From Fidelibacterota bacterium (GTDB taxonomy: Bacteria; Fidelibacterota; UBA2242), in contig QNCV01000087.1 in assembly GCA_003645845.1 (NCBI GenBank), positions 1-8,620 of the forward strand: a DNA stretch of 8,620 nucleotides, written 5' to 3'. Shown piece by piece: positions 1 through 6,533 of the stretch. The notes under the pieces were generated by a model that saw only the letters and a program-made list of their open reading frames with translations, made no database searches and had not been told where the DNA came from. The first letter of the stretch is position 1; each line of letters opens with the position of its first letter. The position numbers were made by a program, and so were the translations under genes.

Positions 1-75
1 ATTTTTTTAAGATCGGTTTAATCGTCATCTCGAGAATTATGTCTTGTTAAAATATGCTCAAATCTTAAATTTACA

Positions 76-90
76 TTCCTTATCAAGGAA
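76..90. repeat. Short perfect inverted repeat TTCCTT-ATC-AAGGAA
   Basis: Six-base arms (76-81 and 85-90) are separated by 3 nt. It could be a small protein-binding palindrome or a minor hairpin in the leader. The right arm (AAGGAA) also looks like a ribosome binding site, but it directly abuts the ATG at 92, which is too close for normal initiation. An arm of this length can arise by chance in AT-rich DNA. Confidence 0.35.
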
Positions 91-91
91 G

Positions 92-178
92 ATGCCATGG
101 TTAGAACAATCCTTAATCCGATTATTTGAAAAGTTATTGTTGGGAAACAAGGCTGAAAAAGTTATCCGTAAATGCTAA
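92..178 (+). CDS. Doubtful 28-residue mini-ORF in the leader
   Basis: ATG at 92 opens a 28-codon frame ending in TAA at 176-178. The peptide is basic and leucine-rich, reads like an amphipathic helix (LIRLFEKLLLGNKAEKVIRK) and ends in a single Cys. The same frame stays open upstream to position 11, just after a stop made by the T7 run, so it could instead be the 3' end of an upstream gene broken at that homopolymer. The AAGGAAG before ATG 92 is too close to act as a normal ribosome binding site; TTG at 44 is another possible start. I recognise no family. It is recorded because it is the only coding-like stretch in the leader. Confidence 0.15.
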   Translation: MPWLEQSLIRLFEKLLLGNKAEKVIRKC

Positions 179-180
179 AA

Positions 181-198
181 GCCGGTTCTGCCGGTTCG
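181..198. repeat. Tandem 9-nt duplication GCCGGTTC(T/G)
   Basis: Two adjacent copies, GCCGGTTCT and GCCGGTTCG, differ only at the last base and lie about 38 nt before the porin start. The CCGG cores are self-complementary, so a weak hairpin is possible. The position fits a regulator site or 5'-UTR element, but nothing more can be said from two copies. Confidence 0.35.
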
Positions 199-235
199 CT
201 GAGATTAAGAATAATCTATAAAAGGGTGATTTAAA

Positions 236-955
236 ATGTTGAGTGGTTTAATCCGAAAGGCCTCGCAGGGCGAAATTCTTGTAACTCTGCTGATCGCGAT
301 TATCCTTTATTCCTCTCCTGCCGCGGCAAATTCGCCCGGTGCGTTATCCGCTTTTTCCCCGGATAGATTTCATTTCAAGAGTTATCTGCATCTTCGCTAC
401 AGTTTTATTCAGAAGGAATCACGTTTTCCGATAGATGAAGGTAAATGGAGCCTTCGCCGATTCAAAGTAACAGCAAACTGGAGATTGAATCAAAACACTC
501 AATTTTACTCACAATTCGGTTACAAAACACACAACAGCAGCAGCACCGATGACAGGGTTTACCTTCAACACGCCTATGTGAAGTTATCTCTTATCGGCCC
601 GCTGAATTTGAAAATCGGGCAATTCAAACCGCCTTTCGGGTGGGAGCGATTTCAATCCGATTCCAGAATCCCGACTGTCGAGCGGTCGCAGGCGGTCAAT
701 CGATTGATACCAAATGGTTCATTGGGCAAATCCTTTGTCCGCGATCTTGGGATACAGTCCTTCGGGAACTTTGGGAAATTGTTGCCGGCTTTTCAGTACG
801 AATTCGCTGTCATGACCGGTAGCGGCGCCAATACAAAACTGTCAGATTCTAATTTTCCGCTTATTGTCGGCCGATTGAGTTATAGAGAAAATTTCCTGTC
901 ACCATTGTTTAATAAAAATCTGGAAAAACGCAACTTTCAAATCCGTGAAGATTGA
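236..955 (+). CDS. Short phosphate-selective-porin-like outer-membrane protein (OprO/OprP type, apparently truncated)
   Basis: This is an exported beta-barrel-type protein of 239 residues. Residues 1-31 form a signal peptide: Arg/Lys at 7-8, a hydrophobic core at about 14-25, and an AAA cleavage motif ending at residue 31. The mature part has alternating, aromatic-rich beta strands. It also carries the run LKIGQFKPPFGWERFQSDS with following VERS and RDLG motifs, which match the conserved 'GQFKPPFGxE...RS...RDxG' region of the phosphate-selective porin O/P family. Those porins form trimeric anion channels in the outer membrane and usually have about 350-450 residues. Here the frame ends soon after this conserved region, so roughly the C-terminal half of the barrel is missing. 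Only 39 nt separate the stop from the next gene, and no continuation in another frame fits there. The ATG is preceded by AAAGGGTG. The fold assignment is fairly secure. Transport of phosphate, or whether this short form makes a pore at all, is inference. Confidence 0.75.
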   Translation: MLSGLIRKASQGEILVTLLIAIILYSSPAAANSPGALSAFSPDRFHFKSYLHLRYSFIQKESRFPIDEGKWSLRRFKVTANWRLNQNTQFYSQFGYKTHNSSSTDDRVYLQHAYVKLSLIGPLNLKIGQFKPPFGWERFQSDSRIPTVERSQAVNRLIPNGSLGKSFVRDLGIQSFGNFGKLLPAFQYEFAVMTGSGANTKLSDSNFPLIVGRLSYRENFLSPLFNKNLEKRNFQIRED

Positions 956-994
956 TAACACTCAAAAAATATCTATTGAAAAAAAGGAAATTCT

Positions 995-1276
995 ATGGCA
1001 TGTCAAAAGGATAAAAAGCAGTTTGAACTTACAATAAACGGCAAGACTTTCGAACTCCTTGGACTGGACGACTGCGTTTTCGGCACCCTGATCTCCTTTC
1101 CCGAAAACGATGAAGACATTGCCGAGATGATGTGGGAGCAGCTATGTTTATGTAATGATCTCTCCTCCGATGATAAGGAAACACTCCTGCCGGCGTTACT
1201 GGAGTTTTATCTGAGCCATAAAGATGAGTATTCACCGATCGATTTAAACTGTGCAGGTTGTGACGGATGTGGCTGA
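995..1276 (+). CDS. Small acidic protein with a C-terminal Cys/Gly cluster, unknown function
   Basis: This 93-residue protein belongs to no family I recognise. ATG 995 is preceded by AAGGAAA (984-990) at good spacing. Residues 1-80 look like a small soluble domain: a basic start, a beta-like segment (FELTINGKTFELL), and an acidic helical middle with a CLC pair (Cys51, Cys53). The last eight residues, CAGCDGCG, hold three cysteines in C-x2-C-x2-C spacing (86, 89, 92). Cys3 and Cys27 bring the total to seven. There is no signal peptide or membrane segment. The cluster suggests metal or Fe-S binding, or a redox role. A modified-peptide precursor with a C-terminal core is a weaker alternative, since no maturation enzyme is visible in the window. 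The gene follows the porin by 39 nt and precedes a strong terminator, so the two are probably cotranscribed. Confidence 0.7.
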   Translation: MACQKDKKQFELTINGKTFELLGLDDCVFGTLISFPENDEDIAEMMWEQLCLCNDLSSDDKETLLPALLEFYLSHKDEYSPIDLNCAGCDGCG

Positions 1277-1302
1277 TCCGATTGTATTATATGAAAAATA
1301 GA

Positions 1303-1331
1303 AAAAGGGGTCAATGAAATTGACCCCTTTT
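1303..1331. terminator. Bidirectional intrinsic terminator between convergent genes
   Basis: A perfect 13-bp stem, AAAAGGGGTCAAT (1303-1315) with ATTGACCCCTTTT (1319-1331), closes on a 3-nt GAA loop. The arm ends give a U-tract on both strands (TTTTCTC reading +, TTTTTC reading -). It sits between the 93-residue gene (stop 1276) and the ppdK stop (1353), so it can end transcripts from both directions. Confidence 0.92.
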
Positions 1332-1352
1332 CTCTGTATATGAAGGCTGTTA

Positions 1353-4073
1353 TTAAGCGTCTTCGATTGCAGCCTGAGCGGCAGCCAGGCGGGCAATCGG
1401 CACACGGTAAGGCGAGCAGGACACGTAATTCATACCAACCTTGTGGCAGAATTTAACGGAGCTGGGTTCGCCGCCGTGCTCACCGCAGATACCGACTTTC
1501 AGATTGGGTCGTGTACTTCGGCCTTTTTGGGTACCCATTTCAACCAGTTGTCCTACACCGGTTTGGTCCAGAACCTGGAAGGGATCAACTTCGAGGATAC
1601 CCTTGTCTATATAAATCGGCAGAAATTTACCGGCATCATCCCGGGAATAACCGAATGTCATCTGGGTCAGGTCATTGGTTCCGAAAGAGAAAAACTCAGC
1701 TACTTCAGCGATTTCATCTGCCGTTAAAGCCGCACGCGGAATTTCGATCATCGTACCGACCATATAATCGATTTTCTGGTCTTTCTCGGCAAAGACTTTC
1801 TCCGCCGTATTACGAATGATCTCGGTCTGCATTTCCAGTTCTTTTTTCGTACCGATTAACGGCACCATGATTTCCGGTTTGGCATCAATGCCTCTGGCCT
1901 TACAGTTCAAAGCGGCTTCGAGAATTGCCCGAACCTGCATCTCGGTAATTTCCGGATAGGTATTCCCCAGTCGGCAACCACGATGTCCCAACATGGGATT
2001 GAATTCGGACAGGGACTCAACTTTGTTTTTGACCTCTTCCACGGAAATGCCCATCTCATCAGCCATCTCTTTCTGATTGGCCTCTTCGTGAGGAACAAAT
2101 TCATGGAGCGGTGGATCAAGCAGACGAATCGTAACCGGCAGACCGTCCATTGCTTCGAATATACCTTCGAAATCGCTGCGTTGCATTGGCAGTAATTTTG
2201 CTAACGCTTTGCGGCGACCTTCTTCATTTTCAGCCAGGATCATTTCCCGCACGGCTTTAATCCGTTCGCCTTCAAAAAACATGTGTTCGGTTCTGGTTAA
2301 TCCGATACCGCGGGCGCCGAAATTACGGGCCACTACGGAATCCTTAGGTGTATCGGCATTTGTGCGAACATGCATGCGTGTATATTTATCACAGAGGTTC
2401 ATTAATTTACCAAAATTACCGCTGAGTTCGGGGTCTTTGGTCTCAACCTTTCCATCTATCACTTCACCGGTAGAACCGTTGAGGGAAATCCAGTCACCCT
2501 CTTTAAACGTTTTCCCCTTGGTAATCATTGTGCGGGCTTTATAGTCGATTTTCAGCGATCCGGCGCCCGAAACACAGCATTTTCCCATACCGCGGGCGAC
2601 GACAGCAGCGTGGGAGGTCATGCCGCCGCGGGCTGTCAGAATACCTTTTGCGGCGTCCATTCCTGCCAAATCTTCCGGAGATGTTTCTATTCTGACAAGG
2701 ATTACATCTTCGCCCCGGGAGGCCCACTCCTGAGCTTCATCGGCAAAAAAGACAATCCGGCCGGTTGCGGCGCCGGGAGATGCCGGTAAACCTTTGGCAA
2801 CGACGCTTGCGTTTGCAAGAGCCTCGGTATTGAACACCGGGTGGAGTAATTCATCCAGACGATTGGGGGCGACTCGTAATACGGCGGTTTTTTCGTCAAT
2901 CATACCCTCTTCCAACATATCCATGGCAATATTTACCATGGCAGCGCCGGTACGTTTACCGGTTCGGGTTTGAAGCAGCCACAGTCTGCCATCCTGAATA
3001 GTGAATTCCAGGTCCTGCATGTCTTTATAGTGATTTTCCAGCCGGGTTTCCACTTCACAAAGCTGCTGATAAACTTCCGGCATGGCTTCTTCCAGCGACG
3101 GGTATTTGTTCTTGCGGTCTTCTTCGGAAATACCGGCCAGTTTGGCCCAGCGTTTGGACCCTTCCAGTGTAATCTGCTGCGGAGTCCGGATACCGGCCAC
3201 CACATCCTCACCCTGGGCATTGATCAGATATTCGCCATTGAAAATATTCTCACCGGTGGCGGCATCACGGGTAAAAGCCACTCCGGTTGCAGAGTTATCA
3301 CCCATATTTCCATAGACCATGGCCTGAACATTCACAGCCGTTCCCCATTCCGCCGGAATGTTCTCCATACGGCGATAGACGATAGCCCGTTCATTGTTCC
3401 AGGAACCGAACACGGCTCCGATGGCGCCCCAGAGCTGATCCCAGGGGTCAGTGGGAAAATCGTGACCGGTTACTTTTTTCACAGCCACCTTGAATCGGTT
3501 TACCAGTGCTTTTAGGTCATCAACAGTCAGATCAACATCGTTTTCAACCCCGCGTGCCTTTTTGACCTCTTCGATAATTTCTTCAAAGGGATCGATATCG
3601 TCTTTGTTTTCCGGTTTCATACCGAGCACAACGTCACCGTACATCTGAACGAAACGGCGGTAAGAGTCCCAGGCAAAGCGCTCATTGCCCGATTTTTTTG
3701 CCAGACCGACCACCGCATCATCGTTCAAACCCAGGTTCAGAACGGTGTCCATCATACCGGGCATTGATGCCCGCGCCCCGGAACGAACCGAAACCAGCAG
3801 TGGATTTTCACGATCACCAAAGCTTAACCGCATAATCTTTTCGATGTGTTTGACACCGGCTTCCACCTGTTCTTTAATCAAAGCCACGGTTTTATCTTTA
3901 CCTTCGTTGGTATAGATTGTACAAACCTCGGTAGTGATTGTAAAACCGGCCGGTACCGGAACGCCAATGTGATTCATTTCAGCCAGATTAGCGCCCTTGC
4001 CACCAAGGAGATTTTTATCAGTAGCCCGGCCCTCAGCCTTCCCGGCTCCAAACGTATAAACATACTTAGTCAT
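1353..4073 (-). CDS. ppdK: Pyruvate, phosphate dikinase
   Basis: A cytoplasmic enzyme of central metabolism that catalyses ATP + phosphate + pyruvate = AMP + diphosphate + phosphoenolpyruvate. It can run toward PEP for gluconeogenesis or toward pyruvate/ATP in PPi-linked glycolysis. At 906 residues it is full length for the family (about 870-910). The N-terminal ATP-grasp domain (about 1-370) includes LLGGKGANLAEM (22-33) and SVRSGARASMPGMMDT (95-110). The swivelling phosphohistidine domain (about 425-530) has GGMTSHAA with catalytic His488. The C-terminal TIM barrel (about 540-906) has GLTRTEHMFF, IRLLDPPLHEF, MIEIPRAAL (Glu777), FGTNDLTQ (Asn800, Asp801) and GICGEHGG with the proton-donor Cys863. 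All expected catalytic residues are present. The ATG is preceded on its strand by AGAGG at normal spacing. The gene is monocistronic in this window, with its own promoter and a shared terminator. Confidence 0.98.
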   Translation of the reverse strand: MTKYVYTFGAGKAEGRATDKNLLGGKGANLAEMNHIGVPVPAGFTITTEVCTIYTNEGKDKTVALIKEQVEAGVKHIEKIMRLSFGDRENPLLVSVRSGARASMPGMMDTVLNLGLNDDAVVGLAKKSGNERFAWDSYRRFVQMYGDVVLGMKPENKDDIDPFEEIIEEVKKARGVENDVDLTVDDLKALVNRFKVAVKKVTGHDFPTDPWDQLWGAIGAVFGSWNNERAIVYRRMENIPAEWGTAVNVQAMVYGNMGDNSATGVAFTRDAATGENIFNGEYLINAQGEDVVAGIRTPQQITLEGSKRWAKLAGISEEDRKNKYPSLEEAMPEVYQQLCEVETRLENHYKDMQDLEFTIQDGRLWLLQTRTGKRTGAAMVNIAMDMLEEGMIDEKTAVLRVAPNRLDELLHPVFNTEALANASVVAKGLPASPGAATGRIVFFADEAQEWASRGEDVILVRIETSPEDLAGMDAAKGILTARGGMTSHAAVVARGMGKCCVSGAGSLKIDYKARTMITKGKTFKEGDWISLNGSTGEVIDGKVETKDPELSGNFGKLMNLCDKYTRMHVRTNADTPKDSVVARNFGARGIGLTRTEHMFFEGERIKAVREMILAENEEGRRKALAKLLPMQRSDFEGIFEAMDGLPVTIRLLDPPLHEFVPHEEANQKEMADEMGISVEEVKNKVESLSEFNPMLGHRGCRLGNTYPEITEMQVRAILEAALNCKARGIDAKPEIMVPLIGTKKELEMQTEIIRNTAEKVFAEKDQKIDYMVGTMIEIPRAALTADEIAEVAEFFSFGTNDLTQMTFGYSRDDAGKFLPIYIDKGILEVDPFQVLDQTGVGQLVEMGTQKGRSTRPNLKVGICGEHGGEPSSVKFCHKVGMNYVSCSPYRVPIARLAAAQAAIEDA

Positions 4074-4099
4074 AAATACCTCTTCTATTTTTTGTGTTC

Positions 4100-4127
4100 A
4101 ACTTTCAATTATACCATCGTGAAAGTT
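4100..4127. promoter_or_regulatory. Candidate operator: inverted repeat bracketing the ppdK -10
   Basis: AACTTTCA (4100-4107) and TGAAAGTT (4120-4127) form a perfect 8-bp inverted repeat with a 12-nt spacer. The spacer holds the ppdK extended -10, and one arm abuts the TATAAT directly. A dimeric regulator bound here would block RNA polymerase. Because the expected start site falls within the downstream arm, this is better read as a DNA site than as an RNA hairpin. The cognate regulator is not evident in the window. Confidence 0.5.
4108..4116 (-). promoter_or_regulatory. Extended -10 promoter of ppdK
   Basis: On the minus strand the sequence reads TGGTATAAT: a perfect TATAAT hexamer (4113 to 4108) with an upstream TG one base away, the extended -10 arrangement of sigma-70-type promoters. 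No good -35 lies 16-18 bp upstream, which is typical of extended -10 promoters. Transcription would start near 4101, giving a leader of about 28 nt with AGAGG before the ppdK ATG. The start point is inferred, not observed. Confidence 0.7.
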
Positions 4128-4227
4128 ACCGATTTCTTAGACCATATTCAAGAAATTGCTGGCGGGGAAAGGGTTTTCATATTTTTATCAAAAGCCGTAT
4201 CTTTTATGCAGTTATTGGGAATGTCGG

Positions 4228-4839
4228 TTGTCAGATAACGGGAAATACAACAATAGATTTTTCACGATATTAAAACGCCTGGCGTGGACGGTTTTTTTTA
4301 TTGTACTCGGATTAGAAAGCGTCAATTTTGTATTTCGGGAAAAGGAACGGCTTTATACGAATTATCTGCCTTTTGAATTAAAAGATTCCCTCGCAACTGA
4401 TTTCACTCAAGCGGGACCGGACACTCTTCTGGCGGGTAAGATCATTCTGCAGATGGATTCGATTCCTCTGTTTTGGCAATCATCGGACATTAATACCGAT
4501 GAAGAGGATCCCGACAACGGAGCGGTGGTCATGTATAATAATGATCGTGAGTTGGAAATATACATCGATTCTGATGGAAAACACCGGGACAGGGGCGGTA
4601 ATTGGATGGCAATGCTCTTCGATGAGACAATTGATGATTATCTTCAGGATCGAAACCGGGTTCAGCTGACGGTGAAGGACCCGGAAACCCGGGAAATTTC
4701 CGCAGTAACCATCGATTTACAGAGAAAACGCAATAACACCGAATTGTATATGGCTGGCGGATTAATCCTGATTCTGATATTTACCTTTTTCAACTCCTAT
4801 TGTTTATTTCCTGATCTTTCTGGTGTCACCGTCGCTTAA
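4228..4839 (+). CDS. N-terminal part of a split ComP-like membrane receptor (TM helix plus PDZ-like extracytoplasmic region)
   Basis: From TTG 4228 this encodes about 203 residues. A short cytoplasmic start (MSDNGKYNNRFFTILKR) is followed by a TM helix (LAWTVFFIVLGLESVNFVF), then about 130 polar extracytoplasmic residues, and a second hydrophobic helix (MAGGLILILIFTFF) just before the stop at 4837. The extracytoplasmic part (AGKIILQMDSIPL ... NRVQLTVKDPETREISAVTIDL) resembles the PDZ-like region after the first helix in ComP-type receptors. The frame is open upstream to TTG 4156, but 4228 is preferred: it places Lys/Arg before the helix and has GGGA 7 nt upstream, whereas 4156 adds an odd Cys/Tyr-rich extension. 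The frame ends abruptly inside a membrane region that continues in the next frame. This is therefore probably the first part of one gene with 4823-6160, interrupted by a +1 shift. Confidence 0.65.
   Translation: MSDNGKYNNRFFTILKRLAWTVFFIVLGLESVNFVFREKERLYTNYLPFELKDSLATDFTQAGPDTLLAGKIILQMDSIPLFWQSSDINTDEEDPDNGAVVMYNNDRELEIYIDSDGKHRDRGGNWMAMLFDETIDDYLQDRNRVQLTVKDPETREISAVTIDLQRKRNNTELYMAGGLILILIFTFFNSYCLFPDLSGVTVA
4778..4839 (+). other. Probable frameshift joining the two receptor ORFs
   Basis: The second frame is open from 4778 (after a TGA at 4775) and the first frame stops at 4837, so any shift must lie between these points. Before its GTG, the second frame already encodes membrane-like sequence (STPIVYFLIFLVSPSL), which would be wasted if translation began at 4823. 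No Shine-Dalgarno sequence precedes GTG 4823. One surplus base, for example in the T5 tract at 4786-4790, would explain the split. A true mutation, an assembly error and programmed +1 shifting cannot be told apart here; no classical shift motif is seen. Confidence 0.6.
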
Positions 4840-6160
4840 GTATTTGCCGGTTCCGGTCATCTCGGATATCTGGAGCAATTTAATATCACCCTTCTGGGGT
4901 ATTTTATTTTATCATTTTATCAATGTCAAATTGAATACCAATCAACCCATCAGGAAACTGTACATTCAATCCGCATTAATATATGTGTCTGTTTCCATAT
5001 TGAGTGTATTGCTACATATCGGTGAATTCCTGGAAATTGTACTGTATATTTGGCCAATATTCTGGGTGCTCAAAGCGATTCTCATGTTGAGGAAAGAGTA
5101 TCACAACAGCCAGAAGATAGAGTACAAACGTTTGCTGTCCGCATTCAAAGGGTTGTCGATTTCAGGGATCGGAATCGCCATTGTCCTGGGAGGGTCTCTT
5201 TTACTGGTGACCGTACTGCCGGGTATCCATCTACTGATTAAAAGCGCCGTACTGTCGAAAATTCTGGGCGCTTCTCTTGGTATCTCGGTCGTGATTGGAG
5301 TTCTGGTGATCTTCGTTGGTGTCCTCTGGTTTTTCGGTTCATTCACCTGGAGTCTGCTGACCGGTACTGCCCTTGATGTTAAGATCCGCAGCACCCTGAT
5401 TTATACTATTGTGGGTATTCTTTTCGTGACGGTTTTCGGACTGATTGACTACAGCCTCGGCGAGCTATTGCAATATCTGTTTGGGAAATTTGTCGGTTCC
5501 GAATTCATTGCCGGTATTCCCGGAACCATTGTCTTGATTTCACTCTTTGTACCAATACGCAACCGAGTCGAGCGGATTGTGGATAATAAACTAAATACAT
5601 CCGAGCTCGATTTTCTGGAAAGAGCGGACACTTTTACAAAAAACCTGACCGAGGAAGGCGTTGTCGAAGGATTTGAGGAGTATATTTGCGATAATCTGAT
5701 TAAGAAACTACCCATTGACAAGGTTGCTCTGATATCTTATGATTCAAAAATCGACGGTTATCGTTTTAACGAAATCCGGGGTAGCGATGTGGAAGAAAAT
5801 TCGGTAGTTGAGGACAGCCGGAGAGCTCTGAACGGAACGCTGGTTCATAATGTTCATGAGTCGGTTAGTGATAACCCCCGGGATATTTCTAGTTTTCCGC
5901 TGATTATTCCAATCATTTACGAGGATGAGCACAAATGGTTTTTGGCGCTGGGCAAGAAAAAAGACAGGACAATTTACAATAAAAATGATCTGAATGCATT
6001 CGAAAAGCTTGTCGACAAGATAAAGCTGTCACTGAAATTCATTCTTGTTTATGAAGACATTGTCAATGGTAAGTATGAGCAGATCATTCGGGAAAAAGAT
6101 GCAACCATTCGCGATCTCCAGGAAAAAATACGGTTGCAAAATAATAAAACAAATCCTTGA
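4823..6160 (+). CDS. C-terminal part of the split receptor: multi-TM region, GAF-like domain, coiled coil, no output domain
   Basis: The 445 residues begin with about seven hydrophobic segments (about 16-36, 44-66, 67-88, 112-133, 147-172, 190-208, 227-243). The first contains SNLISPFWGILFYHF, like the 'P..LLHFF' helix of ComP-type sensors. The linker IRNRVERIVDNKLNTSELDF (245-264) matches the juxtamembrane segment of that group. Residues about 276-405 look like a GAF domain, ending in the typical PIIYEDEHKWFLALGKK ... YNKNDLNAFEKLVDKI pattern. Residues about 410-440 form a short charged coiled coil, and then the protein ends. There are no kinase H, N or G boxes, no GGDEF, EAL, phosphatase or DNA-binding domain. 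It is probably a membrane sensor that signals through a partner, or a receptor that lost its transmitter. GTG 4823 has no ribosome binding site, and the true start is probably in the preceding frame. The ligand is unknown. Confidence 0.7.
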   Translation: MSPSLKYLPVPVISDIWSNLISPFWGILFYHFINVKLNTNQPIRKLYIQSALIYVSVSILSVLLHIGEFLEIVLYIWPIFWVLKAILMLRKEYHNSQKIEYKRLLSAFKGLSISGIGIAIVLGGSLLLVTVLPGIHLLIKSAVLSKILGASLGISVVIGVLVIFVGVLWFFGSFTWSLLTGTALDVKIRSTLIYTIVGILFVTVFGLIDYSLGELLQYLFGKFVGSEFIAGIPGTIVLISLFVPIRNRVERIVDNKLNTSELDFLERADTFTKNLTEEGVVEGFEEYICDNLIKKLPIDKVALISYDSKIDGYRFNEIRGSDVEENSVVEDSRRALNGTLVHNVHESVSDNPRDISSFPLIIPIIYEDEHKWFLALGKKKDRTIYNKNDLNAFEKLVDKIKLSLKFILVYEDIVNGKYEQIIREKDATIRDLQEKIRLQNNKTNP

Positions 6161-6182
6161 CAATGTGCCGAATAAATATGAA
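6157..6182 (+). promoter_or_regulatory. Weak candidate promoter for the downstream operon
   Basis: A perfect TTGACA (6157-6162) overlaps the stop codon of the receptor gene. The best -10-like match, TATGAA (6177-6182), is only 14 nt away, shorter than the usual 16-18, and no better hexamer occurs at proper spacing. It may be fortuitous, or a weak or activator-dependent promoter for the zinc-ribbon operon. Confidence 0.25.
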
Positions 6183-6199
6183 TTTTAGATCGATGCCAA

Positions 6200-6251
6200 G
6201 CAGGATTTTATCAAAAATAATATGACTCAACATATCTGATAAAATTGCTGC
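6200..6251. repeat. Nested inverted repeat in the gap before the zinc-ribbon gene
   Basis: The outer arms pair GCAG (6200-6203) with CTGC (6248-6251), then ATTTTATCA (6205-6213) with TGATAAAAT (6237-6245) perfectly over 9 bp. Inside the loop, ATATG (6220-6224) pairs with CATAT (6231-6235) around ACTCAA. No U-run follows on either strand, so this is not an ordinary terminator. It could be an operator, an mRNA-processing or stabilising hairpin in the leader, or a relic of a small element. Confidence 0.5.
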
Positions 6252-6278
6252 AAAAATAATGATTGGGGACATAATTAG

Positions 6279-6533
6279 ATGACTGACAAGTTCAATGTAC
6301 GTAAGAAAAAAACGAGCAAACAACCCTACGATTCTAAGATCGATGAGAAATGCCAGAAATGTTCTGGCGATATTGTCTATCGAAATAGTTCTTACTTCAG
6401 TCACAAAGTGTATTACAAAATCTGTAACGGTTGTGGCTGGTATCAATTGCTGGATCCGCAAGAATGGCGTCAAACCATTGCCAGAGAAAAGACCGCTGAT
6501 AATAACAGCGACGATCAAGTTATAAGTTCTTGA
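6279..6533 (+). CDS. Small zinc-ribbon protein
   Basis: An 84-residue basic protein. Two knuckles, CQKC (Cys25, Cys28) and CNGC (Cys49, Cys52), 20 residues apart, form a typical four-cysteine zinc ribbon. The segment between them (YRNSSYFSHKVYYKI) has the alternating aromatic pattern of ribbon strands. The N-terminus is Lys-rich (VRKKKTSK) and the C-terminus polar. There is no signal or membrane segment, so it is cytoplasmic and may bind nucleic acid or a protein partner; no specific function can be given. GGGGA lies about 9 nt before ATG 6279. Its TGA overlaps the next start (TTGA at 6530-6533), so the two genes are translationally coupled. Confidence 0.7.
   Translation: MTDKFNVRKKKTSKQPYDSKIDEKCQKCSGDIVYRNSSYFSHKVYYKICNGCGWYQLLDPQEWRQTIAREKTADNNSDDQVISS

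Larger units (their letters stand above)
1..235. other. AT-rich non-coding leader upstream of the porin gene
   Basis: I see no convincing gene in this stretch. It begins with a run of seven T (2-8), which could be the tail of a terminator or simply AT-rich sequence; the start of the window hides the rest. It contains a short inverted repeat (76-90), a 9-nt tandem duplication (181-198) and a doubtful mini-ORF (92-178). A purine-rich stretch AAAGGGTG at 221-228 lies 7 nt before the ATG at 236 and can serve as the porin ribosome binding site. I could not find a -35/-10 pair with acceptable spacing, so the porin promoter is not assigned. Confidence 0.6.

Noticed and set aside
1..10. T7 run as the tail of an upstream terminator
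   Set aside because: The stem, if any, lies outside the window, so it cannot be supported.
120..235. Possible riboswitch or sigma-70 promoter in the porin leader
   Set aside because: The GCCGGTT repeat does not match any riboswitch core I know, and TTGAAA (126-131) has no -10 at suitable spacing.
2970..3515. Plus-strand open frame of 181 codons inside ppdK
   Set aside because: It is antisense to conserved ppdK coding sequence, and its composition is typical of a shadow frame.
4156..4227. TTG 4156 as the start of the receptor N-terminal part
   Set aside because: It would add 24 Cys/Tyr-rich residues with no ribosome binding site. TTG 4228 gives a natural cytoplasmic N-terminus before the first helix.
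4823..4839. Two independent overlapping receptor genes with GTG start at 4823
   Set aside because: There is no ribosome binding site before the GTG, and membrane-like coding sequence extends upstream of it in the same frame. A shift within one gene is the simpler reading, though not proven.
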